NCBI GenBank assembly: GCA_035048485.1
Contig: CM068587.1
Coordinates: 54,477,001 to 54,541,000, forward strand
Length of the DNA stretch: 64,000 bases
Direction: 5' to 3'
From: Pteria penguin
Taxonomy: Eukaryota > Mollusca > Bivalvia > Pterioida > Pteriidae
Shown: in pieces, positions 16,151-28,080 of the stretch
How positions within the stretch are numbered: the stretch's first letter is position 1
Layout: the number at the start of each line of letters is the position of its first letter
Program-made: the position numbers and the translations under genes
Notes under the pieces: generated by a model
The model's input: only the letters and a program-made list of their open reading frames with translations
What the model was told of the DNA's origin: nothing
Database searches by the model: none

Positions 16151-19100
16151 CTAGTTCGAGAGTATCTTGACAAATTCTGAAATAAAAATGAAAATGGAAT
16201 AATATACATAGACACGTTTCAATAGATGTACAAATATAAATCTGAAATGCTAACTTCCCGATACGTCAAGCTTAACACAAGAAACGGAAATTCTCGCCGA
16301 GGTATTTTTCGATTTTCACCACTAGTAATCAATGACCGTCACTACTACAACTTTTAATTTTTTTGTGAATTAAAAATTTTGATATGATATGTAGAGAAAA
16401 GCATGCGTACGTTCACATCTGACATCTTGTAAGTCGCTCTCTGATTGGTCGAACAATAGGGTCATATTGTCTTGAACCTTTATGGGAGGTCGTAAGATGT
16501 AATTCTGATAACAACACTGTATAGAGCTGGCAAATTACAAGATGAATGCTCATAAGATTGTTTCCGTCACCATATTGGTCAAATGTTCCTTTTTGGTGCA
16601 AAAAAGGAATGGTATAAAAGTTGTGCACCTGCACTTCTCTACTAGTATGGTCAATGAGCCATGGTGAGGATAGTCAGTCAAGTAAGAGTTACTCTTATAT
16701 ACCAATCGCACCTTCTCGGGCCTTTCTGGGAAACTCGGAAAAACAACCTCGAATGTATTCTTTCGATAGAATTCAGCGTTCTAAAGATCTAATTAAGAAG
16801 CAGATAAAAGTTTTAGGTTATTTACAAACAACATGAGGAAGTTGTTTTCTACATTTGTATGTTTCATTGTGGGCGTCGCCTTGTTTAATCCACTATATAA
16901 TACAAAGGCATGTGATAGTGAAATTGTTTTATATACTTCACTTTGGTATGCAAAAAGCAGGAGAGTTTTTATCTAAGGCAGACAACTCACCTTACTGAAA
17001 TGGCCAGTTTCAATAAAAAATCAACCTTTCAAGCTCCTACTATTGGCTAAGTCGCGATGGAAGATCTCAACACTCCCCATAAGGGTACACTTCAGATTGA
17101 CCTTATGTGCTGACCAATCAGTGATCAGCTGTGTTAGTTTGACAGTTGTAGATTTTGTCACAAAATTTGATGCTCTAGTGCTAAAAATGCCTTATTCTTT
17201 TCGAAAATGTATATTTTGTAGATTTAAATTTGAGCATTCATTAACTCCTCACAACAAGAGTGTAGAAATAATAAAATTTACCGGTAGAAAGCTCAATCTG
17301 AGATGACCCCTCGTAGAAACTGTTGAGATCTTCCATAGCGACTTAAAATGGAACATGACAGATCGAATTTTAACGAGATTGTAAAGTGACCTAAACTTAA
17401 AGGTATGCCTTACCGCGATAATCTATTTTGCCGTCGCCATTAATATCCGCTTCCGCTATCATTTCATTAATCTCCGCATCCGTCAACTTTTCCCCAATAT
17501 TGGTCATATATTTCCGTAATTCTTGAGCGTTGAGGAACCCGTCCCCACTTTTGTCAATTACTTTAAAGGCTGCTAAAAGTTCGTCCTCATTGTTTGGATT
17601 GCCGTACTTTTTCTTCAGGAGTAGAAATTCTTCAAAACTGATGGTTCCGTCGCCTTATAAAACAACAACAACAACAACACTGTAACAGGACACCGGGTAA
17701 ATAGTTTAAATTATGAAATTAGTGAGAAAGGAAGGAAAGAAAGGGGGAGACGGAGTAAGGACGGAAGGAGGGAGGGAGTGTGTTAAAATTTGGAAGTAAA
17801 TAAATGAGAAAGTAAGTTAAGGATGATTAAGTTATTTTAGAAGTGTTTTTACAAGTTATTATGTTGTAAATGTCTTTTGATAACTTCTGATATTCAAGAA
17901 AGTGATCACATGACAAATATCAAAAGTTAGAAAAAGACAGAAGTAAATAATTCATTAATATATTCTGCTGAGAGGCGGCAAAATATCAAAATACATTTAC
18001 AAAAGTACAGTAAAGTACAATGCGCAATCGGTTTAAGGTGTGACAAAGGAGTATCAGAAAATATTTTGACTTCCTCGTCACAAAGGGTACTGTATACTTA
18101 TGTAAGTATTGCAGTTGACACAACATTCACAACAACGTCAAACGGAGTCAAGTGTAGGACTTCGAAGCATGTAGCACAAACGATCTACTTAAATTCGCGA
18201 AGGAGTGTATAGATGAGTATAGTACTGTTTAATACTTTCTCAGAAAGTGGAATTCATATAAAACTCACTTGAAATAGTTTTCTTCCTGTTTGTTGTTATG
18301 ATCAAAGGTATGCATATTACAGTAGCTTCTTACTAAAGTACATATGTACTCATGATTGAAATAACAATGCATTTACAATTATAGGCGGTAGCGAAGTCTG
18401 TTCAAGCTACATAATTTCGGTTTAAGTTCGGCTGCCTTTGATGTCAATACTGATGTGTAGGTATATAATCCTGAGTATCATTTTCGATTCCATTCCCGAT
18501 CCTCCACTAATAGACTTGGTTTCAAACTGTATGTGAATAGGGTTCATTCTCAAACACCGGGATGATCCAGACAAAAGTCTTTACATGGAGTATTGCGCTA
18601 GGGATTTATCGTCGGTTTCTAAGTAAAATCTTATTTTTTGATCTTTTGTTTTACAATGACAAATGCCTGAAGTAAGAAAATAATCAAGATTGTTATACCA
18701 TTAACACAATATCCCTATCTAATTCATAGTGATTACCGGTCCAATATATTTAACTGTTGGCTCTATAGGACTAACAGTAAAAATTATTGGACTGATGACG
18801 TCATTACTTATCTCGCTTTCAAATCTGTCAAAACAAAGATGGCGTCGACGTATGCCAGATTTGAAGAGGTTAGTGAAAATGAGATAGAAGAATTACTTAA
18901 TTCAAAGGACAGTAAAAATACAATATTATGTGATATGTTGTCTAAAGCCGAAGGTATAATAAAACAATTATAGACCGGGGCCTCGTGCAATATATGATAT
19001 GTTGGACCCTCAGACAAAATGTTGCCCTGGGCGACATTTTGTCTTCGGGTCCAACATATTATATATTGCCCTCAACCCCAGTCAATATTTGTATAATATT

Positions 19101-22100
19101 TCATCTATGTATGCTTCTTCAGTGCATTCAAATACTGATATTCATATATTTACAATAATATATTAGTAATATATGACTAAAATTTGCACTTTCGGTTACG
19201 ATAAAACCAAAGTCATATTCCATAATACATTCGAAATGTTTCGGATCATTTCTTATGAAAGGATATGGCACTATGTAAAACTCGAAGCGGACGCGTATAT
19301 CGAGCTTATCCCATTGTCCAATATACACATAGATCTACATTGTAGTTCTTGTCAGTGCCCATCAATGGTTAATGTACCATGTCTGTGTCGCTTTCAATAT
19401 TATTGGAGTCGTAAGGCGACATCAAATGGAAGCAAGAAGATGCCAAACCCTAAAACAACCTTGGGAATCGCACTCGCATTGTCTGAACCGTAAATCGGGC
19501 GCTGAGTGACTACATTAAAGTTTCCTCATTGTTAATACGAGTCAACGCCGTTACAAAAATGTATTATATCCAATATAAATGATAAATAGATAGTATCTTA
19601 CCGTTGGGATCAATATCTAATAAAAACTTGTCAATCTCGGCCTCCGTGGGATTCAATCCTACAGCCCTAAGCGCATTACCCAGCTCATCAGAAGAGATTG
19701 TTCCGCTTCCATCTTTATCGAATAAGTCGAAGTCTTCACGATACTCTGACAAATGAAATTATCGTATAAAGAGATAGTATAAGGTTACTTTGTTGTAAAT
19801 GTTATTATCTATCTTAATTCATGATTTATTGATATCCATGTATTTTACAATGATTAACACAGTGGCATCTAAAACAAAAAAAAAAAAACGAAAATGTGCA
19901 GGAGGATATAAACGTCATATTTATGAACAAAGAAATGAAAATTTCCAGCTGTATATACAGAAAAATACATCAATATATTAGAATAAACATGAAAAGAGAC
20001 AATTATAGATCTCCTGCCTCCCTGTCTGTCCTTCAGATGAGACAGTATAAACCGAGGCCACGTGTCACTATACGTGGACACGTGACAGTATAAACCTAGG
20101 TCCCGTGTCACGGTATACGTGGACACGTGACAGTATAAACCTAGGTCCCATATCACTGTACACTTGGACACGTGACAGTATAAACCGAGACTCCCGACAC
20201 TGTGTCACAGTATACGGAGACACGTGACAGTATAAACCGAGACCCCATGTCACAGTATACGTGGGCACGTAACAGTATAAACCGAGGCCCCGTGTCACGT
20301 ATACGTGGGCACGTAACAGTATGAACCGAGACCCCATGTCACAGTATACGTGGACACGTAACAGTATAAACCGAGACCCCATGTCACAGTATACGTGGGC
20401 ACGTAACAGTATGAACCGAGACCCCATGTCACAGTATACGTGGGCACGTAACAGTATGAACCGAGACCCCATGTCACAGTATACGTGGACACGTAACAGT
20501 ATAAACCGAGACCCCATGTCACAGTATACGTGGGCACGTAACAGTATGAACCGAGACCCCATGTCACAGTATACGTGGGCACGTAACAGTATGAACCGAG
20601 ACCCCATGTCACAGTATACGTGGACACGTAACAGTATAAACCGAGGCCCGTGTCACGGTATATGTGGACACGTGACAGTATAAACCGAGGCCCCGTGGCA
20701 CGGTATACGTGGACACGTGTCAGTATAAACCGAGGTCCCGTGTCACGGTATACGTGGACACATGATAGTATAAACCGAGGCCCGTGTCACGGTATACGTG
20801 GACACGTGACAGTATAAACCGAGGCCTGTGTCGCGGTATACGTGGACATGTGACAGTATAAACCGAGGCCCGTGTCGCGGTATACGAAGGCACGCAAAAG
20901 GTCCCTCAATGCTTTGGAACAGGTAACACGCACCATCTTCGAGTGGCGTAAACAACAACAACAACAACCAACCACAACAACAGTAGCAACATAACAACAA
21001 CCAAACAACATCAAAAACAACAACACAACAACAGATAATAACAACAATGATGGTGATATTAATTATGATGATGATAATGATGATGATTATTATTATGATG
21101 ACAATGATACTTGTAAAAACAAACAAATATACGTAATACATGTAATTACCTTTCAATTCTTGTTCGGAGAAGTCTGATTCCTACAACATTTAATAATACA
21201 AAAATAAGAAAATTGGATCTACATGCATTAGATAGAGTCTTATAATAGTTACCAATAAAAGACGTACATGTTGACATGTATTAAAACAGCTTTAATATAA
21301 TAATATCCCATATTCGGATTCGAACACCATAATCTGCATGTCGGTATACTGTCTTATGGATAGGACAGGTGGTAAATATAGAGCCACCTGTCACGGTAGA
21401 CGTCGGGTCATAGAGCCACCTGTCACGGTAGACGTCGGGACATAGAACCATATGTCACAGTAGACGTCGGGACATAGAGCCACCTGTCACGTACACGTGT
21501 GACATAAAGCCACCTCTCACGGTAGACGTCGGGTCATAGAGCCACCTGTCACGGTAGACGTCGGGACATAGAGCCACCTCTCACGGTAGACGTCAGGACA
21601 TAGAGCCACATGTCACGGTAGACGTCAGAACATAGAACACCTGTCACGATAGACGTCGGGACATAGAGCCACCTGTCACGGTAGACATAATGACATAAAG
21701 CCACCTCTCACGGTAGACGTCGGGTCATAGAGCCACCTGTCACGGTAGACGTCGGGACATAGAGCCTACTCTCACGGTAGATATCTGAACATAGAGCCAC
21801 ATGTCACGGTAGACGTCAGAACATAGAACACCTGTCACGATAGACGTCGGGACATAGAGCCACCTGTCACGGTAGACGTCGGGACATAGAGCCACCTGTA
21901 ACGGTAAATGTCGGAACAAAGAGCCATATGTCACGATAGGCGCCGAGACATAGAGCCACCTGTCACGGTAGACGTCTGGACATACAGCCACCTGTCACAG
22001 TAGACGTCGAGACATAGAGCCACCTGTCACGGTAGACGTCAGAACATAGAACACCTGTCACGATAGACGTCGGGATATAGAGCCACCTGTCACGGTAGAC

Positions 22101-25100
22101 GTCGAGATAGAGCCACCTGCCACGGTAGACGTAAGGGCATAGAGCCAACTGTCCCGGTAGACGTCAGTACATAGAGCCACCTGTCACGGTAGACGTCGGG
22201 ACATAGAGTCACCTGTCATGGCAGACATCGGGACATAGAGTCACCTGCCATGGTAGACGTCGGGACATAGAGCCACCTGTCACGGTAGGCGTCGGGACAT
22301 AGAGCCACCTGTCACGGTAGACATCGGGACACAGAGCCACCTGTCACGGTAGACATCGGGACATAGTCACCTGTCACGGAAGACATCGGGACTTAGAGTC
22401 ACCTGCCATGGTAGACGTCTGAACATAGAGCCACCTGTCACGGTAGACATTGGGACATAGAGTCATCTGTCACGGTAGACGTCTGAACATAGAGCCACCT
22501 GTCACGGTAGACATCGGGACATAGAGCCACCTGTCACGGTAGACGTCGGGACATAGAGCCACCTGTCACGGTAGACATCGGGACATAGAGTCACTTGTCA
22601 CGGTAGACGTCGGGACATAGAGCCACCTGTCACGGTAGATGTCGGGACATAGAGTCACCTGTTATGGTAGACGTCGGGACATAGAGCCACCTGTCACGGT
22701 AGACATCGGGACATAGAGTCACTTGTCACGGTAGACGTCGGGACATAGAGCAACCTGTCACGATAGACGTCGGGTCATAGAGCCACCTGTCACGGTAGAC
22801 GTCGGGACATAGAGCCATCTGTCACGGTAGACGTCGGGACATAGAGTCACCTGTCACGGTAGACGTCAGGACAAAGAGCCACCTGTCACGGTAGACGTAG
22901 GGACATAGAGCCAGCTGTCACGGTAGACGTCGGGACAAAAAAGGGCTCCTTTCTGCTTCAGATGGGTCTGTTGTATAAGTCAAAATTACGGTGCAGAACA
23001 TCATATTTGTAGAGAAATGAATAATTTCGCCCACTTCGAAAGTAATTACACAAGATAGATAACTCTCACTAATTTAGTTTCTGCCGACTGAAAAAATTAA
23101 ATTTGTCTTATTTAGTTTCTGCCGACTGAAAAAATTAAATTTGTGGTTGGTTGGTTGGTTGGTTGGTTGATTGGTGTTTTACGTCGCTTTCAATAATTTT
23201 TCAGTTATATCTCGACATGAAAGCAGGAGGTAACCAACCCCTTAAACGTAGTGGCGCAACCCGGGAATCGAACACGGATCGTCGGCGCCGTAAGCCAAGC
23301 GCTTAACCACTACACCAAGCCTGCCCATTAAATTTGTGCAACAGATGTTTGTGTTGAATATAATTATTTCACATTGGTTTATTATTGCCGTCTTTTTTTC
23401 TTGTATTATGTTATAAAATTTCGATATTTTTCAGGCATGAAAATGGGTTTGTGAAACCCTGATGCCCCCAGGTTGGCAGCTAAACCAAGTATTAAAGTTT
23501 TTGAAAATTATCAGAGGTCATAGTCAAAGCCACTAGGTCAAAATGTTTTCTTTAATCAGAAAGGTATTGCAATTAGTAATTTACGTGTGAAATATACAAA
23601 CCCTGTCGTCAACTGTTCACAAGTTATGGCAAATGAGAAAATGATTTCTTTTTTCTTTTTAATTTGCCTTAGACGTAGTCAGACAGGCCAAAAACTGTGA
23701 CCCTCGAATAATCCATGGGGCATAAAAAGTACAAGTTCCCCGAGATCATTATACTGCATACAGAAGTTATCATATTTTAGTTAAAACGTTAGTCATCCCC
23801 GCCCCTCAATATTAATCATATTTTCTTCAAAGATTCTAAGGTGAAACAACATCAGGCCATGTAGAGCGCAAGTAATATCACGATGTTCATTAGAGGACGT
23901 CCATTTGATTCTGAGTTGGGCGGGGGGGGGGGGGGGGGGGGTGACTGACACTTTTTGGAAATAAATATTCTGACTATACCAGATCGTGCAAATATAAACC
24001 TGAATGTTCTATAGAAAACATGTTGATTTTTCCCCTGCTCGCTTCGCTCGCCAGATTGCTCCGTATACTATAATATGTAGAAATCTAACTTTAAAACTCA
24101 TATTTCAGCGGAATTTCTAGCAATGGACAAATCGTGTTATTCAATATATTAAACAAAAACTTAATAGAATTGTTGCTTTTTTAAAAATATACTTGCATTT
24201 CCATTTCGAGGGGCAGACAGAGGATATAAGGGCTCTACCACCTGCTTTCTGAGAGATTTCTCTTCAGATTCTTGTTCGGAATAGTGTCTTTCACGTCCCC
24301 TTGCCGCCAATTTCCAATTTTTCCCCCAATTTCCCCTCGTGTTGTCCGCCCCTCATTTATATGTCAGACACACCGATATTTTAACGTTAAAACGAGTGGC
24401 CAAAAGGGGTCTTAATTGAATTTGTCTCATCTCATAGCACGTATGCAAAGTTTGTGTTTAAATTAAATCGTGTGCATTTCAAAATTTATGGTGGCCATTA
24501 TTTGTTGACAGTTTTTCATTCCTGTTAAGTTTCAATCAAGTCATGATCAGTGCCACAGGACATTCGTCAAATGATTTAACATATTTATTCATATAACAAA
24601 TAAACACAAACATAATTTTAAAATGAGAACAAAAGTAAAATCAACAAAAATGTATATCTTCACTTAATATACATAATTACAAAAGTACAAAGTGTCCCAA
24701 ATGGACCGATATTGTTTACCTTAGACATAGATTACATTGCACAACGATATTAAACAATGATTGTAGATAGCCATAAGTCTTTAGTTTCTTTAAAACTTTA
24801 AAATCATGTAAAATTGTACATGAGGAAATTAACATCTTTATTTAATATCTACCAAGCTTTCTCAATCTAGAAGCAGTGAAGACAAAGTTAGAAATGTAAA
24901 AAATCAATGTATCAGATATATATATATATATAAAAAAATAAGAAAGTACGCCTTTTTTCAATAAAATAGCATAGTTCAAAGTAAGCCAAAAATGAATAAA
25001 ATATCATCATTTGAACAGGAAGCCAAAATAGCAACACTTCCTTACACATCCTTCTATAGTGATAAATGGAAATTCTCCCCCTGGATACCAGAGAGTGAGA

Positions 25101-25775
25101 GAGACTATACACTTCACCATAGAAACTAGTAGTACAAAGACCTATGCAATTAAAGTAGTGTTTGTATATATTATTTGTTGAGTTTACCTTATATTAGAAT
25201 GTGCACGTGTTTTGTTAACAAAATAAAATTATAGAAGCATGTGTGTTAATGGCATATATTACAATGCAATTCTAACACATATTTATTGGCAACAAAAGAG
25301 TCAAGAAAACAAATAATCTGTCCCAGGATATTAAGAAAATAAATATTCTATCCTTCAAAGATCTGAAAATAAATAATCTGACTTGACCAAATTTGCCAGT
25401 CCCTCCCTTTCAGAATCAAATAGTCGTCCCCTTATTCGTCCGCTTGTTTGAAAGGCATTTCTCTGAAATTATTCATTACAGTCAATGCTAGGTCCCTCAT
25501 CCTAGGAAAACTACTTGTAAGCTGCCTAGTTTTTATATACACAAATCTATAAATTCTACAAATCCATAAATTCTAAAAATCCATAAATTCTACAAATCCA
25601 TAAATTCTAAAAATTTATAAAGAGAACATTACCCATACCTCTCTGTAAATTTTAAAATCGTGCTTATCGTCAATGTCAACAGTTCCAAAACAGTTCCCAT
25701 CTACGTCACCAAGCCAACATTAATAATAACAAAACCTACCAAAAACTGAAATACATCTTTCAAAACACTCACCAT
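16151..25775 (-). CDS. Calmodulin-like EF-hand protein A (5 coding exons, 147 aa)
   Basis: Coding exons are 25773-25775 (ATG only), 21150-21180, 19602-19745, 17414-17653 and 16151-16176. Lengths are 3, 31, 144, 240 and 26 nt, all phases agreeing, with donors GTGAGT, GTAATT, GTAAGA and GTAAGG. All four EF-hand loops keep the key residues: 21-32 DKDGSGTISSDE, 57-68 DPNGDGTISFEE, 93-104 DKSGDGFLNAQE, 129-140 DINGDGKIDYRE. The protein starts MESDFSEQELKEY and ends REFVKILSN. The linker between lobes is one residue shorter than in gene B. By family it is a four-site Ca2+ sensor, divergent from true calmodulin. The start codon ends its exon, as in calmodulin genes. The 9.6-kb span is mostly repeats: a mariner-like MITE, 45-bp and 32-bp minisatellites, a SINE and a Harbinger-like element. 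Confidence 0.92.
16606..16995. repeat. Dispersed repeat with TATA-like motif (copy 1)
   Basis: The segment opens with ggtataaaagttgtgca and closes near ggcagacaactcac. Both words recur in the same order at 48847-49015. It lies in the last intron of gene A. It could be a mobile element or a decayed promoter-bearing duplicate. The family is not recognised. Confidence 0.45.
17050..17343. mobile_element. Mariner-like MITE with TA target duplication
   Basis: Terminal inverted repeats of about 23 bp match at all but one position: left agtcgcgatggaagatctca, right end tgagatcttccatagcgact. TA flanks both sides (17048-17049 and 17344-17345). The interior of about 250 bp has no transposase. It lies in the last intron of gene A, 70 bp from exon 4. 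A Tc1/mariner origin is inferred from the TA duplication. Confidence 0.75.
18839..18973 (+). pseudogene. N-terminal fragment resembling Crypton/ZMYM-type recombinase proteins
   Basis: A 44-codon open frame starts MASTYARFEEVSENEIEELL and continues NSKDSKNT before a stop. The pattern RF..vs..EieeLL..KDSKNT is, from memory, the start of the many Crypton-derived tyrosine-recombinase and ZMYM/KCTD1-like proteins of invertebrates. After KDSKNT the reading departs from the family and ends, so this is a truncated remnant. A strong hairpin follows at once. It lies in an intron of gene A on the opposite strand. A chance match is possible. Confidence 0.4.
18986..19066. repeat. Long hairpin
   Basis: Reverse-complementary arms run from caatatatgatatgttggac to gtccaacatattatatattg, with the inner stem caaaatgttgccc / gggcgacattttg. 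The stem is about 38 bp with few mismatches. It may be the end of a foldback element associated with the preceding recombinase-like fragment. Confidence 0.7.
20010..20935. repeat. 45-bp minisatellite expanded inside a SINE
   Basis: About 18 units of 45 bp carry cagtatacgtggacacgtaa then cagtataaaccgagacccca. The left flank (ccttcagatgagacagtata) and right flank (ggcacgcaaaaggtccctcaatgcttt) are body sequence of the local SINE family, whose own copy at 28672-28925 contains the single-copy counterpart. Between about 20290 and 20640 the units follow a three-unit pattern (a TGGACAC-type unit, then two TGGGCAC-type units). Period 45 is a multiple of three, so all frames stay open. The 179-codon minus frame is an artefact. 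It lies in an intron of gene A. Confidence 0.9.
20946..21110. repeat. (CAA)n and (GAT)n microsatellites
   Basis: Imperfect CAA repeats (20950-21045) pass into ATG/ATT repeats (21046-21110). They end 40 bp before the 31-nt exon 2 of gene A. Confidence 0.8.
21360..22990. repeat. 32-bp minisatellite, about 48 copies, with SINE-like right flank
   Basis: The unit contains catagagccacctgtcacgg followed by tagacgtcggga. Many units carry single changes (gacatcggg, agtcacc), and some have 29- or 30-bp deletions. The right flank reads ggctcctttctgcttcagat then gggtctgttgtataagtc, a sequence of the local SINE family. It lies in intron 1 of gene A. Confidence 0.9.
23146..23326 (-). mobile_element. tRNA-derived SINE (second family), minus orientation
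   Basis: Read on the minus strand it has tgtagtggttaagcgcttgg (A box), gttcgattcccgggttgcgc (B box) and a tail with gaaagcgacgtaaaacacca and ATCA/ACCA repeats. A 12-bp target duplication, attaaatttgtg, flanks it (23134-23145, 23327-23338). Its sister copy is at 26176-26324. It lies in intron 1 of gene A. Confidence 0.9.
23440..23725. repeat. Dispersed repeat of the ggtcaaaggtcat type
   Basis: Words such as agaggtcatagtcaaagcca and a terminal catggggcataaaa link it to looser copies at 8280-8340 and 29540-29990. It looks like a decayed retroelement 3' end, but the family is not certain. Confidence 0.4.
23893..25431. mobile_element. PIF/Harbinger-like non-autonomous element (copy 2) with internal insertion
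   Basis: The termini and interior match the element at 2684-3496, for example ctcgccagattgctccgtat and cacatccttctatagtgata. TTA flanks both ends (23890-23892, 25432-25434). Compared with copy 1, about 730 bp of extra sequence lies between roughly 24140 and 24875, so either copy 2 holds an insertion or copy 1 a deletion. No transposase frame is visible in the extra segment. It lies in intron 1 of gene A. Confidence 0.75.
25546..25622. repeat. ~19-bp tandem repeat
   Basis: About four copies of aaatccataaattctacaa or the ctaaaa variant. It lies in intron 1 of gene A, about 150 bp from the start exon. Confidence 0.75.
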
Positions 25776-26175
25776 TATGTATGTTCCGGGGAAAACTGCA
25801 CGATATAGCTTTGTGGATGAGCCTGAGAAAACTCCAATGGATTTAAATCAGTCTGTTGTCTGTCTAAATCGCGCTCTGAACTTTAATAATCAATATTGTG
25901 AACTGTATCGTTGGACTGTACAATAAACTGCAAGGACAATGCTGTTAAATTAATTAAAAGGTGAATTGTCGGACTTTGTGAAGATTCACGACTTAATAAA
26001 GAAGTAAATGCTTCATCTCTTAAATTTAGGAAAGAATCATTCTATTCATGCCACAGTTAATTCAAAGTCAGGGGCACTTCCAGGAGTTTTGAAATGGATT
26101 TGGTAAAAGTTTTTCTATGGAAGGGATAACCACTCGTTGAGGTAAAAAAATCCCAAAATTTACCAAAGAAATGGA

Positions 26176-26324
26176 GGGACAGGCTTGGTGTAGTGGTTAA
26201 GCGCTTGGCTTACGGCGCCGACGATCCGGGTTCGATTCCCGGGTTGCGCCACTATGTTAAGAGGTTCCATGTCGCGATATAACTGAAATATTGTTGAAAG
26301 CGACGTAAAACACTAATCAACCAT
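26176..26324 (+). mobile_element. tRNA-derived SINE (second family), plus orientation, intact duplication
   Basis: A tRNA-like head with tgtagtggttaagcgcttgg and B box gttcgattcccgggttgcgc is followed by tail gaaagcgacgtaaaacacta. A perfect 13-bp target duplication, ccaaagaaatgga (26163-26175, 26325-26337), shows a recent insertion. It lies about 400 bp upstream of the start codon of gene A. Confidence 0.92.
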
Positions 26325-26337
26325 CCAAAGAAATGGA

Positions 26338-27433
26338 AAGTTCAATTTAATAAATACCCTAACTGCCCTTTATGTTAGCTAAGAAAAGCAGGACTCCAAC
26401 CCAATCCATTGTTACTTGTCATGAGTCATCTCTCAATTTTGATCAAAATTTCTTCGACCTCGCACCTCCTTTTGAAATAATGGGACTACTTTCCACATCC
26501 TACAGTTTTTAAACAGGAATGTGGGCAGAACACAAAATTTTCGTTTTGTGTTCCGTCTAAACTCCTGGATATGCCATCAAGGGGATATTCTTTTTATGGA
26601 CTGGCTTTCATTGCAAAGACAAGTGTTGTGTAATTCCTCCAATATGATATTGACCGATATGAACTGGGATTCTACAAGGCAAACTTGCCCGTGGTGGAAA
26701 AATACTTTATATGTATGTTATTTGAAAAGAATCTATTGATAAATACGTATGCACAATGCTATTTTCATACGAGACTTCTATAGAGTGGATATTCATTACC
26801 ATTGTTCTTTAACAATAAATCTATTCTGTCGCGCTGGAGGAGTGTTCGATTCTCCGATTGATATCGGTCGATATTATCGCTGCGCAAGTTCCTTTGAAAG
26901 TCAACTTTGCTTGCTGAATGTTTTACAGACATATTAATAGAATAGTGCCCCCAGCTTTGTATATTTTTATATATTTGTAATTAAATCAGTTTATATGGTT
27001 AATTTGTCATCGACAGGTGTGGATCCAGGCTTTGGAGTTAGGGGCGAAATCAAGCGAAGAGTCTGAGGATCGCCGAGGTCCCCAGATGTCCTCTAAAGCT
27101 CCTGCAATTTGACGATTTAGGGTCTAAAAACTGCACAAATTCAGAGTGATTTTCTTTACCATACCATGTTATTCTAACTGTACCTGCGGTGGATTTTGTC
27201 ATACTGGATATTTTCTATTAAATCTGTCTCAGCTACAACGAAGAATTTGCCATCATCTCTTGCCATTTCTAACGTACATTATATTTAGTAGACAATTCAG
27301 AAGCATCGATGGACGGAGATTTTTAAAGCGGGGCTTACGACCTGTCATGAATTTTTTTCCAGTCAGGAAAGGGGAAAGGTTTGGGTTGAAGCCCGAAACC
27401 TGGCCGAAATGACCCGGAGAGGTCGAGTAGATA
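26338..27433. other. Upstream of calmodulin-like gene A, no gene seen
   Basis: No exon could be assembled here. Short frames (for example 26521-26739 plus) have no recognisable product. The 5' UTR of gene A probably extends to about 25860, and its promoter should lie near there. Confidence 0.45.
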
Positions 27434-27661
27434 CCAGGGTCTGGCGCCATAAACTGAGAATATACTTAAGTCATAATTTCATATTCTTCTGTTCATCAAT
27501 GAATTAATAACTGGAATTTGGATTTTATTGAGTTTTATTCTATTGATAAATAGAATTAAACCATTCTGCATTAAAATTCATTTGAACGTTTGATAATAGA
27601 ATAAATTAAAATGAAATATTTGAATTAAGTATTATTCTCATTTTATGGCGCCGGACTCTGG
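27434..27661. mobile_element. 228-bp foldback MITE (copy 1)
   Basis: The termini ccagggtctggcgccataaa and the reverse complement of ttatggcgccggactctgg are inverted repeats extending about 45 bp inward (gagaatatacttaagtcata). A second copy is at 35429-35651. No coding capacity. No target duplication is certain. Confidence 0.8.
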
Positions 27662-27816
27662 TTATCAGATTGATACAAGTCTGTCGCGTAGGTATGTATG
27701 ATACTCTCTCTCTCTCTCGTTTTGGGTGTGATAATTCAACATCCCGACCTCCGGTAAAGCCTCGGTTTGGATTTGTTGAACAACTGCAACTTTGATTGAC
27801 CTTTTTCTATCTGGAA

Positions 27817-27956
27817 CAGTGGCGGATCCAGGATTTCCAAAAGAGTGGCCCCACATGTGTATTAGCCAAACTACTCAACCATTTTTGGTGAAAAATCTGG
27901 ATTTTTACTAGTAAATATGTGGCCAAAAGGGTGGGGGTCCTCTAAATCCGCCACTG
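27817..27956. mobile_element. hAT-like MITE starting CAGTGGCGGATCC (copy 1)
   Basis: A 140-bp element with ends cagtggcggatccaggattt and ctaaatccgccactg is flanked by the 5-bp duplication TGGAA. Sister copies are at 30798-30954 and 61505-61653. The CAG terminus suggests hAT; the 5-bp duplication is shorter than the usual 8. Confidence 0.85.
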
Positions 27957-28080
27957 TGGAAATCAAAGTGGTGCTAGAATTTATCAGTCAGTTCCCACTT
28001 TCATAAATACATAAAATACAAATATGTAAATGTTGTCAAAATAAATTATAATAATCCACTCTTTCATATTGAAACAAATT

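Noticed and set aside
20068..20627. Open frames of 110-179 codons on both strands as genes
   Set aside because: They consist only of the 45-bp minisatellite, whose period is a multiple of three, so all frames stay open without selection.
26176..26250. Functional tRNA gene
   Set aside because: A and B boxes are present, but the sequence continues into a SINE body and tail flanked by a 13-bp target duplication.
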